This document shows positions 46,525-57,637 of a DNA stretch of 64,000 nucleotides, in pieces. Within the stretch, counting starts at the first letter, position 1. The number at the start of each line of letters is the position of its first letter. Source of the DNA: Chaunax sp. Z400 (Eukaryota > Chordata > Actinopteri > Lophiiformes > Chaunacidae); the NCBI GenBank assembly GCA_037577475.1, contig CM075194.1:25591826-25655825 (forward strand), written 5' to 3'. The position numbers were made by a program, and so were the translations under genes. Below the pieces are notes generated by a model. It ran no database searches. It worked only from the letters and a program-made list of their open reading frames with translations, and was not told the origin of the DNA.

Positions 46525-48129
46525 CAGTGGGGCAAAAAAGTATTTAGTCAGCCACCAATTGTGCAAGTTCTCCCACTTAAAAAGATGAGAGAGGCCTGTT
46601 ATTTTCATCATAGGTATACCTCAACTATGAGAGAAAAAATGAGAAAAAAAAATCCAGAAAATAACATTGTCTGATTTTTAAAGAATTTATTTGCAAATTA
46701 TGGTGGAAAATAAGTATTTGGTCAATAACAAAAGTTCATCTCAATACTTTGTTTTATACCCTTTGTTTGCAATGACAGAGGTCAAACGTTTTCTGTAAGT
46801 CTTCACAAGGTTTTCACACACTGTTGCTGGTATTTTGGCCCATTCCTCCATGCAGATCTCCTCTAGAGCAGTGATGTTTGGGGGCTGTCGCTGGGCAACA
46901 CGGACTTTCAACTCCCTCCAAAGATTTTCTATGGGGTTGAGATCTGGAGACTGGCTAGGCCACTCCAGGACCTTGAAATGCTTCTTACGAAGCCACTCCT
47001 TCGTTGCCCGGGCGGTGTGTTTGGGATCATTGTCATGCTGAAAGACCCAGCCACGTTTCATCTTCAATGCCCTTGCTGATGGAAGGAGGTTTTCACTCAA
47101 AATCTCACGATACATGGCCCCATTCATTCTTTCCTTTACACGGATCAGTCGTCCTGGTCCCTTTGCAGAAAAACAGCCCCAAAGCATGATGTTTCCACCC
47201 CCATGCTTCACAGTAGGTATGGTGTTCTTTGGATGCAACTCAGCTTTCTTTCTCCTCCAAACACGGCAAGTTGAGTTTTTACCAAAAAGTTCTATTTTGG
47301 TTTCATCTGACCATATGACATTCTCCCAATCCTCTTCTGGATCATCCAAATGCTCTCTAGCAAACTTCAGACGGGCCTGGACATGTACTGGCTTAAGCAA
47401 GGGGACACGTCTGGCACTGCAGGATTTGAGTCCCTGGCGGCGTAGTGTGTTACTGATGGTAGCCTTTGTTACTTTGGTCCCAGCTCTCTGCAGGTCATTC
47501 ACTAGGTCCCCCCGTGTGGTTCTGGGATGTTTGCTCACCGTTCTTGTGATCATTTTGACCCCACGGGGTGAGATCGTGCGTGGAGCCCCAGATCGAGGGA
47601 GATTATCAGTGGTCTTGTATGTCTTCCATTTTCTAATAATTGCTCCCACAGTTGATTTCTTCACAACAAGCTGCTTACCTATTGCAGGTTCAGTCTTCCC
47701 AGCCTGGTGCAGGTCTACAATTTTGTTTCTGGTGTCCTTTGACAGCTCTTTGGTCTTGGCCATAGTGGAGTTTGGAGTGTGACTGTTTGAGGTTGTGGAC
47801 AGGTGTCTTTTATACTGATAACGAGTTCAAACAGGTGCCATTAATACAGGTAACGAGTGGAGGACAGAGGAGCCTCTTGAAGAAAAAGTTACAGGTCTGT
47901 GAAAGCCAGAAATCTTGCTTGTTTGTAGGTGACCAAATACTTATTTTACCGAGGAATTTAACAATTAATTCATTAAAAATCATACAATGTGATTTCCTGG
48001 ATTCTTTCCCCCCATTCTGTCTCTCATAGTCGAAGTGTACCTATGATGAAAATTACAGGCCTCTCTCATCTTTTTAAGTGGGAGAACTTGCACAATTGGT
48101 GGCTGACTAAATACTTTTTTGCCCCACTG
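46525..48129 (-). mobile_element. Complete Tc1-like transposon with IR/DR ends
   Basis: The 1605-bp element is bounded by TA on both sides (46523-46524 and 48130-48131). Both ends start CAGTGGGGCAAAAAAGTATT and the arms stay complementary for about 200 bp, with an inner direct repeat of AAATAAGTATTTGGTCA type near 46708-46725 and 47931-47948. This is the IR/DR architecture of the Sleeping Beauty-type group. It contains one uninterrupted transposase gene on the minus strand. Confidence 0.95.
46741..47763 (-). CDS. Tc1-family transposase, intact, 340 aa
   Basis: DNA cut-and-paste transposase. The start MAKTKELSKDTRNKIVDLHQ is the usual one for the group. The N-terminal paired-like domain has two helix-turn-helix parts (about residues 1-110) joined by a GRPR-like stretch (RSGAPRT, residues 57-63). 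The catalytic DDE residues are Asp153 (WSDETK), Asp244 (FQHDND) and Glu279 (NPIENLW), the DD34E spacing and numbering of Sleeping Beauty-type enzymes. The Gly-rich strip KHGGGNIMLWGCFSAKGPG is present. Length equals the family norm and no stop or frameshift is seen, unusual because most fish Tc1 copies are dead. The gene lies between about 200-bp IR/DR ends. Confidence 0.95.
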   Translation of the reverse strand: MAKTKELSKDTRNKIVDLHQAGKTEPAIGKQLVVKKSTVGAIIRKWKTYKTTDNLPRSGAPRTISPRGVKMITRTVSKHPRTTRGDLVNDLQRAGTKVTKATISNTLRRQGLKSCSARRVPLLKPVHVQARLKFAREHLDDPEEDWENVIWSDETKIELFGKNSTCRVWRRKKAELHPKNTIPTVKHGGGNIMLWGCFSAKGPGRLIRVKERMNGAMYREILSENLLPSARALKMKRGWVFQHDNDPKHTARATKEWLRKKHFKVLEWPSQSPDLNPIENLWRELKVRVAQRQPPNITALEEICMEEWAKIPATVCENLVKTYRKRLTSVIANKGYKTKY

Positions 48130-49084
48130 TATATATAGGACTTTTACTTGTAACAGAAATTGGTGTAATTTCCCAGGGGTCTCGCAGACACAATGTATGA
48201 GTCAACAGAAGTTTAATGGTTTTCTGTGTTCTTGTCACACTTGGTCGGGTTAAGGCAGAATTTATCGTACAAAGGAATGTGCATCACAGACGAAACAAAA
48301 GAAGTAGAAACTCCAGACACACTTAAAAGAGACGGTGGAGGAAAAAGGGCCGTGAGCAGCAAGACATTGCATTCCTCAACGCTTGCATACCAAACTTTTA
48401 GAAAATGAATAAACGTAAAATGACTGCATGCATGACGACTCAAAGATGTTGACCTGCAGACTGAGGAGCGTTTGAGTTTGTTTGATTATTCAGTTCTTTA
48501 GTTTGTACTTCTGTTGATAATCAGAGACTTATTTGAGTTGTAAATGGACTCACCTAACCCGAGACAGGACACCCTCAGACCAGATTTACCAAGATTTCTG
48601 CTGACAGATGAATCACTGTCCAGTGAGAAGAGATAATGATAAAGTATATGTCACATTATAACACAACTACATGCAGTGAAATGGCTCTATAGCCCTTATC
48701 ACTGTCTCCTGCTGAGCAGCACAGTGAAATGTACAAACTGTGACCTTTTTCACACGACGTTTGTTTTAATAGTAGGAAAAGTGCAGGTTACTAACATTAT
48801 GGATGGAAGTGGAGGTTCAGTTAGAAAACAGTCCAGTCTTATTTAAGGTCCTGGTGAAACAATAAATTCTAACAATTTAAAGAGACAGGTTAAAGGGTTT
48901 AAAGGGTAATTAGGTGTTAAAAAAACAACACAGGACAACAGCTCTTAATGCATAGAGACAGGATTTTAAGTTAGAAAAGGTTTTCTAATCCCATTATTCT
49001 TTCACAACAAACAATAATCATATCTTCAAACAGAGAAAAAGACTGTGACAAAGTTAAAGTTATTTTGACTTGATACACTATGAA
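48130..49084. other. No gene recognised
   Basis: AT-rich flank of the Tc1 element; no feature supported. Confidence 0.35.
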
Positions 49085-49300
49085 CACTTCACTGCAGGGA
49101 GACTGTTACACACTTCACCAGGGATCCAGACATGGATGCTATCTCTCCTCTGTTATTAGCTGCAGTTATACACTATAACTATAGCACTAAAGGAACAACA
49201 AGACAAAAACCTTCAACACAATATCAGCCTTTATGCAGATGGTATCAGGACCTCATATCTTTACACACACCTTATTGATCCAGCTTGATTGATCCAGCTT
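49085..49300 (+). mobile_element. LINE reverse-transcriptase scrap
   Basis: The phrases DAISPLLLAAVI and, in another frame, NLQHNISLYADGIRTSYLY resemble the LSPLL...ISLYADD region of L1/Tx1-type reverse transcriptases; the usual second Asp of YADD is Gly here. Short and frame-broken. Confidence 0.5.
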
Positions 49301-50492
49301 ATGGCAGGACCGTTACTACACAGTAAGCGCACCACAGATTGAATGTCTCTGGGGAGACGAGGTTAGTTTGTCAGACATTCGTGGTCCCCAGAGGACAGAA
49401 TTAGAATGACTTTGGAGATCCCTGACATTTCCCACATCACCACCAGCAGCTCAAAGTGTTTACTTCCTTATATTGAATACATCAGCTTATACTGAATAAA
49501 TTAGCAGAAAAAAAGTTGTTCACGTTCCCCAGAAAACATATGTAGGCCTTGGCCTTTCAGCTAAAGCCACCTGTAAGAGCACAGCTGTAGATAAGATCAC
49601 ATTCTGTCAAATTAACTAATGTATGAGTGCCATGAAATTTGTTGCACACATTTCATCTGTGGATGGATTGTAATCGCTGGTGATCCATTCACTTTTCATC
49701 TAAAGCCAGGATTAGTTCAGAATTTTAATGGATAGTAGTGAAACGTCATTCCCATCAGCCTCAGCTGATGGTGAACATAGTAAACATCATACCTGATAAA
49801 AATCAACATGTTACAATTATCATTGTGAGCCGCTGACATGCTGATATTAGCAATTAGCCCAAAGCACTGCTGGGCCCAAGTGCAGCTTCACTGAGTCACT
49901 GGTATGTCTGTTGATCTACGTCTTCGTCACCAACATGTGAAAGAGAGACATAATAATGATCATTCCTACTTTAAAAGGGCTCAGCACCGTTTAGAGGGAA
50001 CTTTTAGACTCTATATTCAGTATTCAGGAGTCAATTGTTGAGAGGCATCAGACGCCTTAATTGTTGCTGTACAAGCAGATGAAACTACAGATATGACTTG
50101 TGGTGATGGTGAGTGAGAAGATGGTTTTACTAAAACAAAGCACAGCACAATGTAAAGCAGTGGAAAACAAATAGAGCAACAGTTATAATTGTGGGATGTA
50201 AACCTTTAATTCCTGCAAAGCTTGTTGACATTTCTGGAATCTTTCTGAGTTAGATAATTAGATGATGTCAAAGTCGTGTGTGTCTGTGTGTGTTCAGTAT
50301 GAAGGACATGGTTAGCTTAGCTTACCATAAAGACTGGAAGCAGTGGCAGCAGACATCTAGCTCAGACCTTTGTTACCGGTCTCAGGATTTGAAACTGAGG
50401 ACAGCAGAAAAGATGACAAGAAGTCACAGGTTAGTGTGTAAAAACTTCTGATTTATAAACTCTTATCAGAGACTTTCATTCAAAACAACAAC

Positions 50493-51151
50493 ATGTGTTG
50501 TCTCTCAACATTTTACTCAACACTGTCCAATACTATGTACTGTAATCGGCAGGTTTTCCATCCATATGTAGCCCCAACTCAGACTAAAACATCCATGCAA
50601 TTTAATTTATCTGATTTATTCCAACTCAATTTTATTAAACATAGCAAACACCAGGTGGTCAAGGCCAGTTTATACACAGCCCCTAACCAGACCCTCATGG
50701 CACCTCTTAGAAATGGTAACTATCTGTGTGGCAATTGTGCCCAATGTAACGATACCCATAAAACATTTGATTTTAAACATCCCAGATCTGGGAAGAGCTA
50801 CCAGGTGAGGGGTTTTATTACATGCTACACTAAGAATGTGATTTACATACTAACGTGCCCCTGTGACAAGGTGTATGTTGGTAAACCACACGTTGCCTAA
50901 AACAGAGCATTAGTGAACATAAAGGTTCCATCAGATGCGCTGATCCTAACTATCCTGTTGCCTGTCACTTCACAGAATGCTCTCATACTATCTCTTCCCT
51001 TCGTTTCCAGGGCATTGAGAAAATTCAGTTGCCAAGAGGAGGTGATATTGACAAGAGACGATGTCAAAGGGAACTATTCTGGATACAAACATCAGACTCA
51101 TTATATCCTAAGAGCTTAAACATTGATTTTGATATGAGTGTCATGTTATAG
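50493..51151 (+). mobile_element. Penelope-like element C-terminus with GIY-YIG endonuclease, frameshifted
   Basis: The first frame (to 50900) contains LRNGNYLCGNCAQCND, SYQVRGFITCYTKNVIYILT, CPCDKVYVGK: the Cys-rich CxxCxxC segment and the start of a GIY-YIG nuclease as in Neptune-like Penelope elements. After VYVGKPH the frame changes by one base; the rest (SEHKGSIRCADPNYPVACHF, RFQGIEKIQLPRGGDID) continues in the next frame to a stop at 51149. The reverse transcriptase part is missing upstream. It ends close to the left edge of duplicated block B. Confidence 0.72.
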
Positions 51152-51270
51152 TGGTGTTCCCTGTAATACTTTAAATATTAAATATTTTATACACCTTAGG
51201 AACTGTACTTTATGACGGTCTTCCTGATGTGGGTACAGTTTTCTCTCCACCTCTTATAATATATTAAATA

Positions 51271-51823
51271 TGGGAATCCCATCATTACACCAGGCTTTAG
51301 CTACAGCTATAGCATCTGCTTTTCCTGTAGGGAATATTTCTACCCATCTAGAGAACACATCCACTATCACCAAACAGTATTTCTTTCCCTCATGTGGTGT
51401 TAATTCAATGAGGTCCATAACAAGATAATATTGACTGACAAATGTGCGTCTTGTTGGCAGACAAACCGGTCTGCATGATAGGAATGACACATTATGAGGA
51501 AAGACATTTAGGTTTTAAATCCTCACACTGCACCTACAGTTGAGTAGATGTAATTCTTGATGTGTCCAGCAGAGAGCAGCTCGGTCACAGCTACATGCTG
51601 ATAAAGTTTCTCCTCATTGATGTTATCCTTTCATCTGCCATCCTGAAATATCCTCCCTAGACTAAACGTCAGGGGTCATATCAGTAAACATTATCCTACT
51701 GTGTGGACGTCCTTCAACAAAGACATTCTTAGAAACGGTTGAGGGCAGTGTAGCTAGAATCCAAGCAAAGCACGACAAATGTGTACGGAAACAACGAAGA
51801 AGAAAAAAGTGAAGCAATGAAGT

Positions 51824-51856
<33 letters not shown>

Positions 51857-53634
51857 GGGCCTTACTCTCCATATATCTTTGGTTTGTTTCCAGTGCTGCT
51901 GTAACACTTAATTTCGCTGTGTAAGGATGCCTAAGTATGTTACATTAGGTAAATGAAAGTAAAATTATTGAAGAATATGATTATAATAGCAAGTGTGAGT
52001 GCAATTCATTAATGAATCCCTGGAGGTTTTAAATCAGCATGAAAGGTGCTGTCTATTGTTGAACAAGACACTGAATCCCTGTCAAAAACACTGTGACCTC
52101 TGACCTCCCTAAGGAGAACACAAAAACATGCATTCTAATGGCCATGTTGGACAGTTTCTTTGTGCCATAGGTGTGATTATTCTGACAGATGTCTTGCAGC
52201 TTGATGCTCAGACACTGAGAGTAAATCCCTCTGATTAAAGTGAACAGAGATGGGACAGACTGGCCATGGTGCAGCTCTCATGTGCCTTAAGTATTTTGAT
52301 TTGGCCAGTAGAACTATCATCTTTGAAAACTTGATCAAGTTGGCATTAGTCACAGGAACAGTCAAATTATTCTATTTTCACTAAAAGCTAAAAACAGACA
52401 CCAATTATTTTATAATTGGAACAACAATTAACTTTATTTATGTAGCACTTATCGGACAAAGTACACAGAAGAAGCATTACTGATTAATGAACATCTCCTC
52501 CTGTTGTACGACTCCTGCTGCATCATGGAGGTGAGGGACTTAATGCACAGGAGCGGCTGCTGCAGCTCCTGCAGCGGCTCGTTGGTGTCTGGTGCTTTGT
52601 TTTGCTACAAGAAGAGTGAACAGAGGAACAGAAACATCAACATAAAGACACGATTATCAGCCATATAGCTGAACTGTATTTGTTGTGCAGGTAGACTATT
52701 GACTGAGTGGAGCTGACTGACCGGTAGGCTGGGCAGACATCGTCTGGGCCACCTGGAAGGCAGGCCGCTTGCGACCAAAGTTCCTTGGGCGAGGTGCCGA
52801 TGGATGCATGGCAGCCGGCATGTTCTGGGAATCGGAACACATAAAACAAAAGTGGCTTCATGTACAAGTAAGAAGAAGTGTTTCTGTTTCCAAATTTTGT
52901 TTTGCCATGTCTTAATGTGCTTTTAAAATGACTGTAAATATACACAATCATGGAGTGATAGATTGAAAGGATACTTACTTTGTGGCCTCACATATTGGGA
53001 GGCCTTAGGTTTGCTCAGGGGTACCTGGGCCACAGGTTTGGCTTTCTTGCCAGAGGGCAGTGCGGGCTGCGAAGGAGAAATGAAAATTAGCATCCACCAA
53101 AATCTACTTATGGCCCAAAAGGTAGGCAATTAGACCAGAGTACCATCAGTACCAGTAAATGACAGCTGTTTCACAGCCATCTAATCACAGAAGATCCACT
53201 AAGTGAAGAGACGAGGTCCTACCTTTGCACTGGTGATGGTACCGAAGGGGGAGAATTCCTGCCAGAGACGCTGATCATCAATTCTGTGATGAAGGTTCCT
53301 AATATATAAGTTGACACCCTGAAGATGAGATAGAGTGTTAACTTTTTAAAACACTATATATTAGCCATTTTGGCCAGTGCAACCATGAGAGACGGAACAC
53401 TGGATATGACAAAGCTGCAGTCTGTCATATGACTGACCAGACAATATGACTGAAGTTAATTAAGTGAACTATGACACGTTGTTTTGTGAATTTGCGCAGG
53501 AGAAAATGGACCTGATGGCGAGTCTCCGTCTGTTGCTCCCTCTTCTCTTGGGCAGGGCCAGGCTTCTCTTCATCCATGTCATGCTGCTCCAAATTCCACT
53601 CCATGTTTGAGTAGTAGCACCTAAAAGAGCTGCA
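51271..53634. repeat. Segmental duplication, copy B (ERV fragment plus PABPC-like exons)
   Basis: Direct copy of 33396-36156 with few differences. On the minus strand it holds a truncated retroviral integrase frame (51490-51254, ending after CNDGIP), a (TAA)n tract at 51826-51853, and PABPC-like exons corresponding to 34725, 34953, 35187, 35843 and 36145 in copy A. The exon carrying GFGFICFSSQEEASNA is missing: after ACCAGAGTA the sequence jumps to ATCAGTACCAGTAAATGAC. Without that exon RRM4 is incomplete. Confidence 0.9.
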
Positions 53635-54157
53635 TAATTAGACTGAGCGTCTGTGCTTGTGTCATCCAAGCCCCTTTGCACACACCTTTGCAGACTATCA
53701 TTAATTGGACCAACCAGAGGTATGTGACTGAACATGACATAGTGCTGTATTTCTTTATACAGTTCATTAGCACATGCATTGGGGAAAGTATGAATTGAAT
53801 TAACTGACATGAACAAAATTCAGTTGGTGAGATTATAATGGTTCTAAATATCATTCGTGATACATTTTTGGTTAATTGCTCCACTCTAGTATGGTCTGTC
53901 CCCACAAAGTCAGTTTTTCCAGTAGCGGGGTTGTCTGTGTCCTTGGACACAAATTTTCTAGTTACTGTTGGACAAACTATGTCCACAGAACAACTGTTTG
54001 AGATATCCTGTGCACAAACAGACAGACAAACATGAGTGATCACATATCCTCCGCCCAACTCTGCTGGCAGAGATAAGGAGCTTTTTGTATCCTCGCCAAA
54101 GGGGGCATATAGTGTTATCGTCTGTCCAGGCGGTGTAACACGGTATGATCTATCCAC
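53621..54157 (-). other. Open frame of 178 codons, unrecognised
   Basis: Minus-strand open frame whose upstream half reads GQTITLYAPFGEDTKSSLSL, ELGGGYVITHVCLSVCAQDI and ends through the direct repeat at 53643-53824. The composition is protein-like, but no family is recognised and the second half lies in repeated DNA. It might be part of an unknown mobile element. Confidence 0.25.
53643..53824. repeat. 182-bp direct repeat, copy 1
   Basis: Starts CTGAGCGTCTGTGCTTGTGT and ends AACAAAATTCAGT; repeated at 54593-54774 in the same orientation, 950 bp away, nearly identical. No TG...CA ends, so not an obvious LTR. Confidence 0.85.
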
Positions 54158-54592
54158 ATCTCAAACACCACCTGACAGAATTCAATGAAATTTCACACGT
54201 GCTTTGTAGGGGCCCTAAAGGTATGCATCTAATAATTGGTCTCTTCAGTTTGGTTATTTTAATATTTTGGACACATTTAAACCTTGATGATTTCATGTCA
54301 TTTTGCTCATATTCACCTATGGTATGGGGTATGGTGTCTAGGCCATGTGACTTCAAATCATTATCACAGTTATTTCAAAGTTTTACCTCGATTCCAGTTA
54401 ATCAATGATTATTTATTTTATATGCTTCTTTTCTGCCTGCAGAGTGCTCTGACAAGGGTTGTACCTTAAATATTCTGAACCGTTAAAGTCGGGATATTTT
54501 CTCTCTTTGTTTGGTGTCACCGTCTCTGACGCCAAAATGTGTCCAAACGACTGACACGGCACACACACCTCTATTTGAGGGTAAAGTGTTGG

Positions 54593-54774
54593 CTGAGCGT
54601 CTGTGCTTGTGTCATCCAAGCCCCTTTGCACACACCTTTGCAGACTATCATTAATTGGACCAACCAGAGGTATGTGACTGAACATGACATAGTGCTGTAT
54701 TTCTTTATACAGTTCATTAGCACATGCATTGGGGAAAGTATGAATTGAATTAACTGACATGAACAAAATTCAGT
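54593..54774. repeat. 182-bp direct repeat, copy 2
   Basis: Second copy of 53643-53824. On the minus strand both copies keep the same open frame (SIHTFPNACANELYKEIQHY), which continues into different sequence on each side. Confidence 0.85.
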
Positions 54775-55288
54775 GTTCATGTTGAATTACATACATTTAC
54801 AGACAAAATATTTTATTTAGTAGTTTTATTAATAGTTCTGTATTAAAAATGTGTTGACATGACTGGTGTTGAGGGGTAAAAGTGTTTTATGAGAGCAATA
54901 GTTAGTATTCTTCATAATTGTGAATGAAATCTCTTGACCAGATGGAGCCTGGGCCCCATGTATCAAGGCTGAGTCTTTGGCAGCAGACTAGGACCCTTTG
55001 CTGTGAGTCCTGCCCTCTCTCGTTGCCACGTTTCCACGTTTTTTGCTTGAGAGAGAGTATTGCGTACTCTTGGATTAGACTCTGAGAACAGAGCATTGTG
55101 CACACAAAGCATGCAGAGCCTTAAAAGGACTAGAGTTGAAAAACAGCAGACATTTACAAGACAATGTTACACAGGCTGAATGTCATTTATTGAACTTTAA
55201 TATGCCATGTTATCAACTTCAGAAGCTCTTGATCAAGTCATTAATTACACATTTGCTTTAGTCAATCTGATTATATCTGACAATATAA
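54775..55288. other. No gene recognised; 3' flank of HIPK-like gene 1
   Basis: Lies downstream of the stop of the minus-strand kinase gene. Contains TTTATT (AATAAA on minus) near 55185-55190 that could serve as its poly(A) signal. Confidence 0.35.
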
Positions 55289-57603
55289 TTAGTCCTCCAC
55301 ATCGGGATGCAAGCAGCAGCAAAGGTAATTCTTGACTCTGGAGATCCTCTTCAGCAATTTCCTGAGGCCTCCAGACGAGGCTGAGACGTCAGGAGTGAAG
55401 TCTGTTGGTTTAGCTCCTTCAGAAGATCTGGCAGTTAAATCTTCATCATTGAAGCATTGATGTAGTCCTCTACCAGATACGCAGACTTCTGAATTGTTTT
55501 TATCTGGGACTGTTGGTATTTTTCCGTCAGACAACTTGACTCGACGAAAGAATCTCTGAATCCTCTGCAGCAATTTCCTGAGGCCTCCAGACGAGGCTGA
55601 GACAGCAGGAGTGACGTCTGTTGGTTTAGCTCCTTCAGAAGATCTGGCAGTAGTTAAATCTTCATCATTGAAGCATTGAGGTAGTCCTCCACCAGATAAG
55701 CAGACTTCTGGATTGTTTTTATCTGGGACGGTAGGTATTTTTACGTCAGACTTCTTGACTCTACAAAAGAATCTGTGAATCCTTTGCAGCAATTTTCTGG
55801 GGCCAGAGGACTTTTGTTCTGGTGGGCAACCTGAGGAGCCCTTCACTGTGTCTGTTGAAAACAGTGGGCACTCATTCATGATAGCTTGGGAGGCTTCCAG
55901 ACTGGAATAAGGATGACAATCAGTTAGTCAATCAATCAATAAAACCATTAATCCATTCAACAATATGTGATGTCCACTAGCAGACACACAGTCACTTACT
56001 AATCATTGGTCTCAAAGCGATTGATCAGGTGGTCCATTGTGATGAATGGATGCTGCAGAGCTTGACAGGGAGAGATTCTCTGATTCTCGTCGAAATGCAT
56101 CATCTGTTTCAGGAGGTCTGCAAAAGCAATCCTGTCCTCACGTTCTTCAATGGCCATCGGTTCCTCAGGTTCAGCATCACTTTCTGTTGAATTCACCTGG
56201 AAACAGATTCAGATAAATTAATCCAGTCCCTTCCTTTCAGAGACAGGTAATTATTAACTAGTGCTGTTTCAAACGGATAGAACAGAAAGCGCTTACATGA
56301 ACCAGGTCCTCAGATTCAGCATCAGTGTCTCTTGAATTCACCTGGAAACAGATTCAGATAAATTAATCCGGTCCCTTCCTTTCAGACAGGTAATTATTAA
56401 CTAGTGCTGTTTCAAACGGATACAACAGAAAGTGCTTACATGAACCACGTCTTCCAGACAGCTGGGCTGGTCAGTGGCGTTATTTGACGTTTGGGAAATA
56501 GTTTCCACTTGGCTGTGTACACTTTCACTTTCCTCACTTTCACTTTCCTCACTTTCATATTCCCGTACCCATTCCTCACTTTCACTTTTCTCACGTAGGC
56601 CTAGTTCATAGTCAATATCAAAATCATCGCGAACACGTTCTTCCAGGTAGAGGAAGGCTAGGATGCAGCCGACTGACGACATATCAGTGCTTGTATAGAC
56701 GGGCCTACGGACGTTCTCATCGTCGACCGAAGGCTTGGCCTCATCCACAGCCTCATCCACGGTGTCATCCACAACCTCATCCACGACCTCATCCACAGCC
56801 TCATCCAAGTCCTTCTTATCTTTAGCGGCCAAGCCAAAGTCTATTAATTTTACCCTGTGGGGCTGGTTCTGCTTGTCGACAAACATGATATTTCCCTCAT
56901 GGATGTCATAATGTTGGATATTTATAGCCTTGAGTTCACCCAAAGCCAGGAACAGCTGCAGGAACAAACAAGACGGGACAAGTTTGGGATTAAGTTTTCC
57001 ATTTGCTGATGTTTAGGGTTAGGGTTAGAGTTTGAGTCTTCATTGATAAGCAGCAGATACAGTACATAGAGCAATACATTGGTTCCATATTAAAATGACA
57101 CAAACCTGCTTTGCAATAGGTCTAATAGAACGCAGAGTCAATTTCCCATGGTCGTATATGTCATTGTAGATGCTCGTGTCCAGCATCTCAAATACGAGAC
57201 AGGTCCGTCCACGGTACTCACACAGGTCTAAGAACTTGATTATGTAATTGCTGTCTGGACTCCTGGCATTAATCTCTTTCATGGTGGCCAACTGGGCAGG
57301 AAAGAGAGAGATGACACATTACATAGTACAAACTGTGGTTAAGTATACAAAATCAAATAAAAGGAATGTACTGTGTGTCATAAGAATCAGATGGAGTCCA
57401 AAAATCTACCTCTGACTCTGGGGGCATCATATTGTCATTATTCAATATGGGGATCTTCACTGCCACTTCCTCTTTTGTTGTGTTGTTTTGGCACTTGACC
57501 ACATAATTAAAGGCGCCTTCACCAAGCTTCTTCAGGACAGTGTAGCTAGAAGAGCTGCCGTGCAATATAATTCTACCTTCCTGGTCCCAATATGTCGATA
57601 AAA
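55289..57603 (-). CDS. HIPK-like protein kinase 1 with acidic insert and cationic repeat tail
   Basis: Exons (minus): 57603-57410 (glycine loop LGEGAFNYVV, Lys motif VAVKI), 57291-57106 (hinge LVFEML), 56955-56440 (catalytic loop HYDIHEGNI, DFG in LIDFGLAAK), 56341-56297 (45 bp), 56196-56000 (MHFDENQRISPCQALQHPFI), 55901-55289. Splice sites are GT-AG and phases fit. It resembles fish homeodomain-interacting protein kinase-like genes. Odd: after DFG the APE segment is replaced by a DEAV/DEVV acidic repeat, resuming at STDMSSVGCILAFLYL; a second Glu/Ser-rich acidic stretch follows. The last exon has 2.5 copies of a 72-73-residue unit starting RKLLQRI-RFF-RVK, then a CCC-rich end. The catalytic Asp and DFG remain, but without an APE substrate binding is doubtful, so it may be a pseudokinase. 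N-terminal exons upstream of the minisatellite were not found. An open, expressed gene seems likely. Confidence 0.72.
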
Positions 57604-57637
57604 CTGTGAGGAAAAAGGTCAACATGGAGATGAAAAA

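Noticed and set aside
47114..47782. 222-codon plus-strand frame inside the Tc1 element
   Set aside because: Antisense shadow of the intact transposase gene.
53643..54774. 182-bp direct repeats as LTRs of a small retroelement
   Set aside because: No TG...CA ends, no primer binding site, no target-site duplication seen.
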